DNA of 23,063 nucleotides from JADKBO01 sp037968395 (GTDB lineage: Bacteria > Bacteroidota > Bacteroidia > Chitinophagales > Saprospiraceae). The stretch covers positions 1 through 23,063 of the forward strand of contig JBBKVK010000307.1 in the NCBI GenBank assembly GCA_037968395.1, read 5' to 3'. The translations under genes and the position numbers were made by a program. Shown here in pieces: positions 15,399-23,063 of this stretch. How positions within the stretch are numbered: the stretch's first letter is position 1; the number at the start of each line of letters is the position of its first letter. The notes beneath the pieces were generated by a model. It did no database searches. It was not told the origin of the DNA and was given only the letters and a program-made list of their open reading frames with translations.

Positions 15399-18300
15399 AT
15401 GAGAAATATAAGTTTACAAAAAATATTTTTTGGGCTTCTGTTTGTCCTGATGACTTTCATCACGGTCAATGCTTCGAGCCACAGAGAAGCCCCACTGATT
15501 TCAAATGACCCATTGGCAGATAATGTCGATCTATATGCATTTAGAAGTCCAGATAATCCTAATACGATTACAGTCATTGCTACTTATGTACCAATGCAAT
15601 TGCCTCACGGAGGACCAAATTATTACTCTTTTGGACAAAACATAAGATATGAAATACACGTAGATAATGATGCTTCAATACCTGGAGATGAAATTACTTA
15701 CAGATTTACTTTTAATGTTGTAAATGAAGATCCAACAACCTTCTTTTATATAAGATTAGGTAAGCAAAATCAAAAGTTGACTTACAATCTTGAGAGAAGT
15801 ATGGATGGAGGTCAAAGCTTTCAAATGATCGTTCAAAATGGAATTGTACCTCCTAACAATATTGGAGATAGATCTATCATGGGTGGTGCAGGACTAGGAG
15901 CGAATTCTTATGCAGACCTATGGAATACAGGTATTACTTCGGCTTCGACTGGAGAAACTGTATTTGCAGGACCTACAGATGATCCATTTTTTGTGGATCT
16001 AGGTGGAATATTTGATCTAGGTGATGCACCAAGACAAAACGGAAAAGCTGTTGACGGTTTAGCTTGTTACAATGTAAGTGCTATTGCTATTCAAATTCCA
16101 ATAGCAACATTATTAAAAGCAGGAACAGCTTCTACTCCAAGTAACATTTTGGATCCTAATTATGTAGTTGGATTTTGGGCTTCGGCTAGTAGACCTGCTA
16201 TGACTACATTGAGTAGTACTGGTAATCCTACATATGCTGGAGATTGGGTTCAAGTTTCAAGATTAGGGATGCCTTTGACCAATGAGGCTGTGATTCCAAT
16301 TGGATACAAAGATTTTTGGAACAGTATCACACCTTATGATGAAATTGGTGAGACTGATATGGATGAGTTTTTCTACAATCCAGAATTGGCTTTATATATG
16401 GATGATGATCAATTTGGAGCAGCAGTACCAGGATTTTCTGCTTTAAGAATTCAAAAAGCAGCACTTGGTGCATTTGACTTTACGAATGGTGCCGATGGTG
16501 TATCTGCCTTAAAAGGTGGAGACCTTACAGGTACAGCTTTTGAAGTATATGGAGATTTACTATTAATACCTGGTAAGCCTAGATCTGTAGATTTATGGCC
16601 TATATTTCATACAGGAGTACCAAATGCTATTCCTTATCAATTAGCTACGGGTAAAGCAGGTAACCCGTTAGCAGCTGGAAAGCCTTTTATCAATAATTTT
16701 TTACCTAATGGTGGTGATATGTTGAGATTAAATATGGCAGTACCAGTTACACCTAGAGATGATGCTAATTTTAGTTCATTAGGATTGGTACAAGCAGCAG
16801 CTATTGGTCTTACAGTGGCACCTTTTAATACGACAGCAGACTTAGAATTTATTCCTAACATGGATGGATTTCCAAACGGTAGAAGATTAGAAGATGATGT
16901 TACTAGAATAGAATTACAAGCTGTAGGTGGAGTAGTATTAGCAGCTGTAGGATTATGGTATGATGATTATGATCCAGCTACAAGTCCTTCTCCAGTGACT
17001 CAAGATTTATTAAACGTATTGACTTATACTACAGGAGTTGAGAAGAATGATAGAGCATTTTCAAGTACTTTTCCTTATTTAGCAATGCCGTTTAGTGGAA
17101 CTGGTGATTGTAGTGGTGAAATTATTAAAGTTGAACCAACAGAGGAAGAAGTTAAATCTAGATTCTTTACTTCTTCAAATACAACTTCTGATATTAGAGT
17201 ATTTGATATGTTAGATGATAACTCTATAGTAAACAGTTATGCTTGGAAAGGAGCAGCTGCAGATGCAGATGGTATTTACTATGACAATGATTCAGATGTA
17301 ATGTATCAACTAAATAGAACGGATAATGTGATCAATGCATACAGTAATGTTATTGCAAATTTGAAAGAAGGCATTGACCCTGAATTAACGGCAACATCTA
17401 CTTCTAATTTCACAAATGGAAGAGAGATTGCAGTATTAGGGGACATGTTAGTAGTAGCACAAGATGCTGCAGCTAGTAATGATATGATTAACAAATTTGT
17501 TACGTATAAAATCAGTCCAACAGCGATTACTCTCGTGAAAGAAAATGTTGTTCCAATAGCACTTTGGGGAATTCATTTGACAAGTAATAATTTATATGCT
17601 GTGGAAGATGTATCAAATAGGTTGGCAGTATTTGCTAACTTCTTAAATGAAGGTGGTGGAGACTTAGCAGCAAGCAGATCTATCACGATTGATAGCCTAG
17701 TAAGGACACATGGTATTACATACATACAAGATCAAGACATGATGTTGTTAACAGATGTAGGTGCTGCGAGCAGTCCTGATGATGGTGCTTACTTTGTAAT
17801 TGAAAACTTTACTGCTAAGAGTGGTGATGGTGTGATTTCAATGGATGAAAGAAGAAGAGTTGGAGGAGATTTAACTGCATTGGGTAACCCAGTTGATATC
17901 GCATATGATGGATTTAGTAATGCAATAATTGTTGCAGAAAGAGCTAATTCTGGTGGTAGAGTACTTGCATTTAACCTTGCAGATGAAGGAAATGTAGCAC
18001 CTTACTACAATATCGTTTTTGGTGGAACTTCTGCTATCTATTTAGATAATAAGATGGATGCAGTTACATCTCCTTATGTAGACATATTTAATCCAAACTT
18101 TACCAATGACTTTATCGTCACAGCAAAGATGACTGGTGGTAATGAAGTACCAGCTGTTACTACGACAGCAGATGGAGTAGCTACTATAACATTTAATGAT
18201 GATTATACTAAAGCAACAGTAAATGCTACAGTGACTAACTTGTCATCAGCATTTATGGGAGTTCATATTCATGATGGTGCTCCAGGAACTAATGGAGGAG

Positions 18301-19844
18301 TAATATTCAATCTTACAGATGATTATCAAAAAGGAAGAGTAACATCTACTATTGATATAACAAAGGCTGATGTTGCAAAATTCATCAATGGTACTTACTA
18401 TATCAATGTGCATACTGCAAATAACCCAGGAGGGGAATTAAGAGGTAACTTATCTCTAGAATCAGCTAGGAGTTTTGGTGCTGCTTTATCAGGAATGAAT
18501 GAAGTGCCAGCAGTAACAACTAATGGAAAAGGGTTGGCTTCAGTACATTATACGAGCAATACCAACGTATTAGAATTGAATATTTTTGCTACAGACTTGA
18601 GTGGACCGATTACAGGTATTCACTTACATAGAGGAGCAACTGGTATGAATGGTGATGTAGTAGAGAATCTAACAACATATTTAAATGGTGGTAGAGTAGA
18701 AGTAAAATTGACTCCAAGCACAAACTATATTGCAGATTTAATAGCGGGTAATATTTATGTGAACATTCACACGAGCGAAAATCCTGGAGGAGAAGTTAGA
18801 GGTCAATTGACAGTGAGATCAGGTTTAACATTTGATACGTGGTTGTCAGGAAGTCAAGAAGCACCTGCAAATGATGCTCAATCTTTAGGATTAGCCATGG
18901 GAACAGTATCTTCAGATTTATCTACAATTACTGTTAATTCAGTAATAGGCAACCTTTCTGGTACATTGACTGGAGCACATTTACACAATGGAGCTTTAGG
19001 TACAGCAGGTGGAGTTTCGATTAATTTGACAGATGGTATTGTTGGTAACACTGTAAGAACAGTTGCACCAGTAGTAATTACAGCAGGACAATTATCACAG
19101 TATTTAAGCGGTAATTTATACATGAACGTTCACACTGCACAATATCCTGCGGGAGAAGTAAGAGGTCAATTATATAGAATAGCTAGAGATGGTTATTCAT
19201 ATGATCTTTGTCAAGAGCAAGAAGTTGGAGCAGTAACTGGTACTGTTGATGAAAGTGGATCAGGAATGATAGCATTCAACAGAGATTTTGATGAGATGCA
19301 CATGATGGTCGTAGCAAATAGTTTAAGCTCAGACTTTGGAGGTGCACATATTCACAATGGAGCAGCTGGAACAGATGGACCTGTTGTGTTTGACTTGTCT
19401 GATAGATGGTCAAACAACAGTACATTCTTTTATGTGACAGATGAGTTTACGCCAGCATTAGCATCAATCATTCAAAATGAAAATGCTTATGTGAATGTAC
19501 ATACGACTAATAATCCAGGTGGAGAGTTGAGAGGGCAAATCGTAAAAGATCCAACGTGCCCATTAGTTTCAGCTATAATTGAGACCAATCTTGGAGCAAT
19601 AGATATCAGATTATACCCAAATCCAACTACTAATAACATTAGTTTACAGTTTTTAGGCAACAGTGATATTTATCAAGATGCAAGAGTACAGATTACAAAT
19701 ATGAGAGGGCAAACAGTATTAGCGACAACCGTTGATAGTGACATGTCAACCATAAATACAAGTAATTTTACGAATGGCGTTTACTTCATGACTATCATGG
19801 GTAACAATATCAATCATTCAATAAAATTTGTTAAGATTGATTAA
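15399..19844 (+). CDS. Giant DUF4331 / propeller-like / four-CHRD surface protein with T9SS sorting domain
   Basis: A 1481-residue exported protein. Order of parts: signal peptide 1-25 (ITVNA before SSHREAPL); DUF4331 to about 565; a propeller-like region about 590-890 of repeated strand blocks (DIRVFDMLDDNSIV, GIHLTSNNLYAVEDVSNRLAVF, PVDIAYDGFSNAIIVAERA); four CHRD domains at about 905-1022, 1023-1140, 1141-1258 and 1260-1382, each with G[VIA]H[IL]HxGAxG and [VI]HTxxxPxGExRGxL; and a T9SS type A C-terminal domain from about 1405 (LYPNPTTNNISLQFLG... NGVYFMTI). It should be exported through the type IX machine and attached at or released from the surface. CHRD is the chordin-type domain; its role in bacteria is unproven. 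A strong terminator follows. Function inferred only as a large surface or matrix protein. Confidence 0.93.
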   Translation: MRNISLQKIFFGLLFVLMTFITVNASSHREAPLISNDPLADNVDLYAFRSPDNPNTITVIATYVPMQLPHGGPNYYSFGQNIRYEIHVDNDASIPGDEITYRFTFNVVNEDPTTFFYIRLGKQNQKLTYNLERSMDGGQSFQMIVQNGIVPPNNIGDRSIMGGAGLGANSYADLWNTGITSASTGETVFAGPTDDPFFVDLGGIFDLGDAPRQNGKAVDGLACYNVSAIAIQIPIATLLKAGTASTPSNILDPNYVVGFWASASRPAMTTLSSTGNPTYAGDWVQVSRLGMPLTNEAVIPIGYKDFWNSITPYDEIGETDMDEFFYNPELALYMDDDQFGAAVPGFSALRIQKAALGAFDFTNGADGVSALKGGDLTGTAFEVYGDLLLIPGKPRSVDLWPIFHTGVPNAIPYQLATGKAGNPLAAGKPFINNFLPNGGDMLRLNMAVPVTPRDDANFSSLGLVQAAAIGLTVAPFNTTADLEFIPNMDGFPNGRRLEDDVTRIELQAVGGVVLAAVGLWYDDYDPATSPSPVTQDLLNVLTYTTGVEKNDRAFSSTFPYLAMPFSGTGDCSGEIIKVEPTEEEVKSRFFTSSNTTSDIRVFDMLDDNSIVNSYAWKGAAADADGIYYDNDSDVMYQLNRTDNVINAYSNVIANLKEGIDPELTATSTSNFTNGREIAVLGDMLVVAQDAAASNDMINKFVTYKISPTAITLVKENVVPIALWGIHLTSNNLYAVEDVSNRLAVFANFLNEGGGDLAASRSITIDSLVRTHGITYIQDQDMMLLTDVGAASSPDDGAYFVIENFTAKSGDGVISMDERRRVGGDLTALGNPVDIAYDGFSNAIIVAERANSGGRVLAFNLADEGNVAPYYNIVFGGTSAIYLDNKMDAVTSPYVDIFNPNFTNDFIVTAKMTGGNEVPAVTTTADGVATITFNDDYTKATVNATVTNLSSAFMGVHIHDGAPGTNGGVIFNLTDDYQKGRVTSTIDITKADVAKFINGTYYINVHTANNPGGELRGNLSLESARSFGAALSGMNEVPAVTTNGKGLASVHYTSNTNVLELNIFATDLSGPITGIHLHRGATGMNGDVVENLTTYLNGGRVEVKLTPSTNYIADLIAGNIYVNIHTSENPGGEVRGQLTVRSGLTFDTWLSGSQEAPANDAQSLGLAMGTVSSDLSTITVNSVIGNLSGTLTGAHLHNGALGTAGGVSINLTDGIVGNTVRTVAPVVITAGQLSQYLSGNLYMNVHTAQYPAGEVRGQLYRIARDGYSYDLCQEQEVGAVTGTVDESGSGMIAFNRDFDEMHMMVVANSLSSDFGGAHIHNGAAGTDGPVVFDLSDRWSNNSTFFYVTDEFTPALASIIQNENAYVNVHTTNNPGGELRGQIVKDPTCPLVSAIIETNLGAIDIRLYPNPTTNNISLQFLGNSDIYQDARVQITNMRGQTVLATTVDSDMSTINTSNFTNGVYFMTIMGNNINHSIKFVKID
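18115..19548 (+). repeat. Four tandem CHRD-domain repeats
   Basis: Four coding repeats of about 355-365 bases each. Each contains a GxH[IL]HxG motif and, near its end, a [VI]HTxxxPxGE[VL]RGxL motif. They differ clearly in DNA, so the array is old. The fourth has a divergent first part (DLCQEQEVGAVTGTVDESGSG) but keeps both histidine motifs. Confidence 0.85.
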
Positions 19845-19879
19845 GTCGATCTAAAAACAATTATTTTTAGGGTTTTTTG

Positions 19880-19913
19880 GGCTGCATTCTTTATTGAGTG
19901 CAGCCTATTTTTA
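19880..19913 (+). terminator. Rho-independent terminator after the DUF4331 pair
   Basis: GGCTGCATTC (19880-19889) pairs with GAGTGCAGCC (19896-19905), ten base pairs with one wobble, loop of six, followed by a T-rich run. It lies between convergent genes and ends the long secreted-protein transcript; it may also serve the lipoprotein gene. Confidence 0.85.
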
Positions 19914-19924
19914 TTGAAGGGAAT

Positions 19925-20494
19925 CTATTGCCCCATTTTTATCATACTGAAATCAAGTTGATTACTTATTAATTGCTCTAAAGGCATTAACACTCTACCA
20001 AATGCTATTTGGTCCTTGTTCAAGTTCATTCCTATGCTTTGTGGTACATTTTCGAATGTATAATTAAAATCTTTTTTAAATACTAGATTATCATATCTTT
20101 TGACTCGGCCTATATATTTTTCTCCATCAATATCGGTTGTTGTATCCAGATACGTTTTAATCTTTCTCATTGTTTCATTATTTTGATGAGAACTGTAAGG
20201 TATATCTACCACAAACAGTAAAGACTTTGATGGGTTGATCACATATTCATCGTTTTTATCCAAATAGAATGTCTCATTGACTCCACCATTAACAGAGATG
20301 TTTATCTTACCATATTGTAATGTAATAGTCTGTGGAGTATAGCCTTGTACTTCTATTGGAGGCTTGCCATTGTTAAAATCTAGTGTATAATCATTTGCTG
20401 TCGGGTTGTAGATAAGAACATGTTTAATTGGATTAGAACAACCAATTAGTATTGTCAGGAACGAATAGATAATCCATTTATCACAATTTTTCAT
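19925..20494 (-). CDS. Lipoprotein of unknown function
   Basis: A lipoprotein of 189 residues when started at the ATG at 20492-20494 (MKNCDKWIIYSFLTILIGCSNP). That start puts a lipobox (LIG before Cys) behind a normal leader; the frame extends 13 codons further upstream, but that longer start spoils the signal and is not preferred. The mature part has PIKHVLIYNPTANDYTLDFN, which looks like a beta-rich fold, then a helix and a C-terminal region (GRVKRYDNLVFKKDFNYTFENVPQ). No family recognised. Probably attached to a membrane. Confidence 0.75.
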   Translation of the reverse strand: MKNCDKWIIYSFLTILIGCSNPIKHVLIYNPTANDYTLDFNNGKPPIEVQGYTPQTITLQYGKINISVNGGVNETFYLDKNDEYVINPSKSLLFVVDIPYSSHQNNETMRKIKTYLDTTTDIDGEKYIGRVKRYDNLVFKKDFNYTFENVPQSIGMNLNKDQIAFGRVLMPLEQLISNQLDFSMIKMGQ

Positions 20495-20652
20495 AATGTA
20501 GATTTTGAATTCAGTTAATACTATTGAATACAATTATAACACTTAATTAACCAGCTTAATAGTATTTGTGAATTTGGTTAGTTGTATATTTATAATAAAT
20601 TTATAATAGTTAGGATACGTAATTACTTAGATTTTCTACAAAATGAACATAA

Positions 20653-21615
20653 ATGGATAGTGTAACACAAGCAGTGTTAGGTGCAGCGATAGGAGAGTCC
20701 CTTTTAGGTAAGAAGATTGGAAACAAAGGGGCATTACTAGGTGCAGCGATAGCAACCATACCTGATTTGGATGTTTTATTTTACATGTTTTATGATTCAT
20801 TTGATATGTTGAGTATTCATAGAGGTTTGAGCCACTCTATATTGTTTAGTGTATTGGCTGGTTGGCTCATAGCCTTTGTACTAAGTAAAATGAAATTGGT
20901 AGAAAGTGTGTCATTTAATCACCTATTTTTATTTACCTGGTTGTGCTTGTTTACCCATATTCTACTAGATACTTTTACAGCATATGGTACAGAATTATTT
21001 TTGCCTTTTAGTGATACCAGATTAGGATTTGATAGTGTTAATGTGGTAGATCCTTTTTACACAATTCCAATGATTGTAGGTCTAGTGCTGAGTTTGTGGG
21101 TTTTTAAAATCAATCCTAAAAGACCGAAGTATAATAATTGGGGCCTGATTATTAGTTCAGCTTATCTTTTATTCACACTTATAAATAAGCAATTTGTGAC
21201 AACCACTATTGAGTCAAACATGGCAAACCACGATATAGAATATTTTGATATGATGACCATGCCTGTGGGAATTGCAAATGTAAATTGGTATGGAGTTGCC
21301 AAATCAAAGGATAGTATTTATTTGCAGCAATATTCTATACTTAACAGTAAAAGTGAAGTAATTGAAGGGTTTGCTATAAATGAGCATTTACTTGATAAAG
21401 TAGATCAAAAAGTAGCTGATAAGATGAGGTGGTTTGCCAAAGGATATTACACATTAGAAGAGGTAAAGGGTAAAATTAGAATGTATAATTTGCAAGTAGA
21501 TATGCGAGGAATTGTAAATTTGGGGGATAGAAAAGCACCGACCGCTGGTTATTTTGAATTATACAACATAGACGGAAAGACTTACTTTTCTTCAGGTAGT
21601 ATAAAGTCTAAGTAA
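20653..21615 (+). CDS. Membrane-bound metal-dependent hydrolase, DUF457/YdjM-like
   Basis: A 320-residue inner-membrane protein of the DUF457 family. The conserved metal-site motifs are present: TIPDLDVLFY (Asp38, Asp40), HRGLSHSILFS (His56, His61) and THILLDTFTAYGT (His102, Asp106), each next to hydrophobic helices (about 59-79, 90-108, 132-150 and 163-178). The opening MDSVTQAVLGAAIGE is the family start. The C-terminal third (from about residue 180) is soluble and probably periplasmic. The family is predicted to hydrolyse a membrane-associated substrate by metal catalysis; the substrate is unknown. It begins a run of three same-strand genes with gaps of 28 and 10 bases, so a short operon is likely. 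Confidence 0.9.
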   Translation: MDSVTQAVLGAAIGESLLGKKIGNKGALLGAAIATIPDLDVLFYMFYDSFDMLSIHRGLSHSILFSVLAGWLIAFVLSKMKLVESVSFNHLFLFTWLCLFTHILLDTFTAYGTELFLPFSDTRLGFDSVNVVDPFYTIPMIVGLVLSLWVFKINPKRPKYNNWGLIISSAYLLFTLINKQFVTTTIESNMANHDIEYFDMMTMPVGIANVNWYGVAKSKDSIYLQQYSILNSKSEVIEGFAINEHLLDKVDQKVADKMRWFAKGYYTLEEVKGKIRMYNLQVDMRGIVNLGDRKAPTAGYFELYNIDGKTYFSSGSIKSK

Positions 21616-21643
21616 AGGCTAGAATTATATAGTAAATTAAAAG

Positions 21644-22072
21644 ATGACAAGCTTAATAATTATAGAACATAAAGAAGTACAACAAAAGTTTGATTCTTAT
21701 CCTGACGGAGTGAAATCCAAAATGGAAAAACTAAGGAAATTGATTATAGAAACAGCTCGGGACATAGAGTCCATCAAGGAGATAGAGGAGACTTTAAAAT
21801 GGGGTGAGCCAAGTTATGTGGTAAAAAAGGGAAGTACCCTTCGTATTGATTGGAAAGACAGAGCACCACACCAGTATGCGATGTATTTCAATTGTCAAAG
21901 CAGTTTGGTCCCTACGTTTAAAGTATTGTATGGAGGGATGTTTAGGTACGAAAAAGATAGAGCTATTGTATTTGATCTCGAAGACGAGTTGCCATTAAAG
22001 GAATTGAAAGAGTGTATTGCATTGGCATTGACTTACCATTCAGTTAAGAACCTACCACTTTTGGGAAAATAA
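21644..22072 (+). CDS. DUF1801-family protein
   Basis: A 142-residue soluble cytoplasmic protein of the DUF1801 family (YdhG-like fold). Landmarks are the amphipathic N-terminal helices (VKSKMEKLRKLIIETARDI), the ETLKWGEPSYVVKKG stretch (about 49-63) that marks the family, HQYAMYFNCQSSLVPTFK, and the C-terminal helix LKECIALALTYHSVKNLPLLGK. Members are small alpha/beta proteins with no settled function; an iron-chaperone-like role has been proposed for relatives but is not shown here. It lies 28 bases after the DUF457 gene and 10 before the YjbR gene. Confidence 0.85.
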   Translation: MTSLIIIEHKEVQQKFDSYPDGVKSKMEKLRKLIIETARDIESIKEIEETLKWGEPSYVVKKGSTLRIDWKDRAPHQYAMYFNCQSSLVPTFKVLYGGMFRYEKDRAIVFDLEDELPLKELKECIALALTYHSVKNLPLLGK

Positions 22073-22082
22073 TCTATAATTT

Positions 22083-22424
22083 ATGGTTGTTTTAGAAGAT
22101 TTAAGAAATATAGCTAGATCCCTTCCAGAAGTTGAAGAAGGGAACCATTTTCATAAAATATCTTTCACAGTAAGAAAAAAGATATTTGTTACCTATGAAG
22201 AAGGAACTTTTAAGACTACAGTAAAACTATCTGAGATAGATCAGGATGTATTTTCTTCCATAAGCAAGAATGCCATCTATCCAGTAGAAAATAAATGGGG
22301 CAAGCAGGGCTGGACTATAATTGATATGACACAAGTTGGCCTTGAACTATTTAAAGATATAATACAGACTGCTTATTGTACTATTGCTCCTAAGACTCTT
22401 TCTAAACAAGTCAATGAGAGGTAG
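22083..22424 (+). CDS. MmcQ/YjbR-family protein
   Basis: A 113-residue protein of the MmcQ/YjbR family, a small CyaY-like fold. Typical features are LRNIARSLPEVEEGNHFHKISFTVRKKIF, then FKTTVKLSEIDQDVFSS and KWGKQGWTIIDMTQV (the conserved W-x-x-V/I-D region), and the helical end ELFKDIIQTAYCTIAP. Members are often annotated as DNA-binding, which is a weak inference. DUF1801 and YjbR genes commonly occur near each other in Bacteroidota; here they are 10 bases apart, so they are surely co-transcribed. Confidence 0.87.
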   Translation: MVVLEDLRNIARSLPEVEEGNHFHKISFTVRKKIFVTYEEGTFKTTVKLSEIDQDVFSSISKNAIYPVENKWGKQGWTIIDMTQVGLELFKDIIQTAYCTIAPKTLSKQVNER

Positions 22425-22443
22425 TGTTTGGTTAGCTTCATAT

Positions 22444-23063
22444 TCATTCTTGCATTTCGAGTATTTTTTCTAGTCTTTCTATTCTTAGATTCAATTCTTG
22501 ATTTTTTTTTTGAAGGTTTTCGATCGCTAATTGTTGATCTTGCGTACTTTTAACCATCAATGGAATTAGTTGTGTGGGTGCAACTTGCCAAGGATTACTT
22601 TTTATATCGGTCCCTCCTTTTTTAACTGCTGATGGGTAGATATCACTCAATTCTTGAGCTATAAATCCAGTTATCGGAGATTTGGTATTAACTCCATCGA
22701 TCCATTGATAATCTCTAACTCTTATAGCCATAAGGGTGTTTATTCCTGTTTTTGTTGGATGGATGTCTTTTTTTCTTCTTCTATCAGAAGTTTGATAGTA
22801 TACCAAGCTATTTTGATCCAATTGTGCAATTGCGCCAATATTTGTTCCATTAGGCAAATCAAAACTTATATAATTTGAATTGACTCCAGGATTAAAATTG
22901 CTGTGTCCTGCTTTTATGTTAAGCCCATTGTTTCTGAAAGAATTATTATTACTAGTATTTTCAATAGTTGAAATAAACAGATCAGACCCACTTACAGAGT
23001 TTATTGATGTAAATATTCTTGAATCACCTGCAACGTCTAATGTTTTTAGTGGTGTAGGTACAC
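22444..23063 (-). CDS. Tail-fibre-domain protein with S74-type intramolecular chaperone, 5' end cut by window edge
   Basis: The frame is open from the right edge (VPTPLKTLDVAGDSRIF...) to the TGA at 22444-22446, about 206 codons; the gene begins outside the window. The visible N-terminal part is Asn/Ser-rich, beta-type and contains TLDVAG, as found in Bacteroidota surface proteins with repeated stalks. The C-terminal ~115 residues are a peptidase S74 / chaperone-of-endosialidase domain: TSDRRRKKDI (self-cleavage region with Ser and a Lys five residues on), YQWIDGVNTKSPITGFIAQELSDIYP, and a trimerising coiled coil (IENLQKKNQELNLRIERLEKIL). In phage fibres this domain folds the trimer and is then cut off. 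Only 19 bases separate its stop from that of the YjbR gene. Confidence 0.9.
   Translation of the reverse strand, partial: VPTPLKTLDVAGDSRIFTSINSVSGSDLFISTIENTSNNNSFRNNGLNIKAGHSNFNPGVNSNYISFDLPNGTNIGAIAQLDQNSLVYYQTSDRRRKKDIHPTKTGINTLMAIRVRDYQWIDGVNTKSPITGFIAQELSDIYPSAVKKGGTDIKSNPWQVAPTQLIPLMVKSTQDQQLAIENLQKKNQELNLRIERLEKILEMQE

Noticed and set aside
17822..17860. A second EF-hand-like loop (SGDGVISMDE) in the large DUF4331 protein.
   Set aside because: The first ligand position is not acidic and positions 3 and 9 are Ser, so the calcium loop is incomplete.
22654..22878. Plus-strand frame of 74 codons in the tail-fibre gene.
   Set aside because: It is antisense to the conserved S74 chaperone domain.

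Overview
The window looks like a piece of a chromosome from a marine- or environmental-type Bacteroidota, probably of the Saprospiria/Lewinella kind; the rank below phylum is inference. The evidence is low-GC DNA, two TonB-dependent receptors with an N-terminal carboxypeptidase-regulatory-like domain, a type IX secretion (T9SS) C-terminal sorting domain, a tail-fibre protein with an intramolecular chaperone domain, and promoters matching the Bacteroidota TTG...TAnnTTTG consensus. No rRNA, tRNA, CRISPR array, intact insertion sequence or phage module was seen.

Left part (1-8.1 kb): a truncated secreted protein; a gap holding what may be a decayed reading frame; then an envelope block. The block has a TonB-dependent receptor on the minus strand and, divergent from it, an ECF sigma factor overlapping an RskA-type anti-sigma factor, followed by a second, larger TonB-dependent receptor. 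The sigma factor and its anti-sigma start on TTG and GTG, and the sigma factor ends in a hydrophobic tail that looks like a membrane anchor.

Middle part (8.1-13.4 kb): a methyltransferase/acetyltransferase pair, a small outer-membrane barrel protein, a lipoprotein, a compact type II toxin-antitoxin operon (Phd/YefM-like antitoxin and RelE/YafQ-like toxin) with a clear promoter and a nested palindromic operator, a coiled-coil protein with a J-domain-like HPD motif, and a membrane protein with an N-terminal zinc ribbon.

Right part (13.6-23 kb): two tandem DUF4331 genes. The first is a DUF4331-only secreted protein. The second is 1481 residues and joins DUF4331 to a propeller-like region, four CHRD domains and a T9SS sorting domain. 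They share stretches identical at the DNA level, including synonymous sites. After a strong terminator come a lipoprotein, a three-gene run (DUF457/YdjM-like membrane hydrolase, DUF1801 protein, MmcQ/YjbR protein) and the 3' part of a tail-fibre/S74 chaperone protein cut by the right edge.

Most genes here concern the cell envelope: uptake across the outer membrane, its sigma/anti-sigma control, and large secreted surface proteins. The strongest candidates for something not well described are the membrane-tailed sigma factor with its RskA partner and the DUF4331 tandem pair with the DUF4331-propeller-CHRD4-T9SS architecture.
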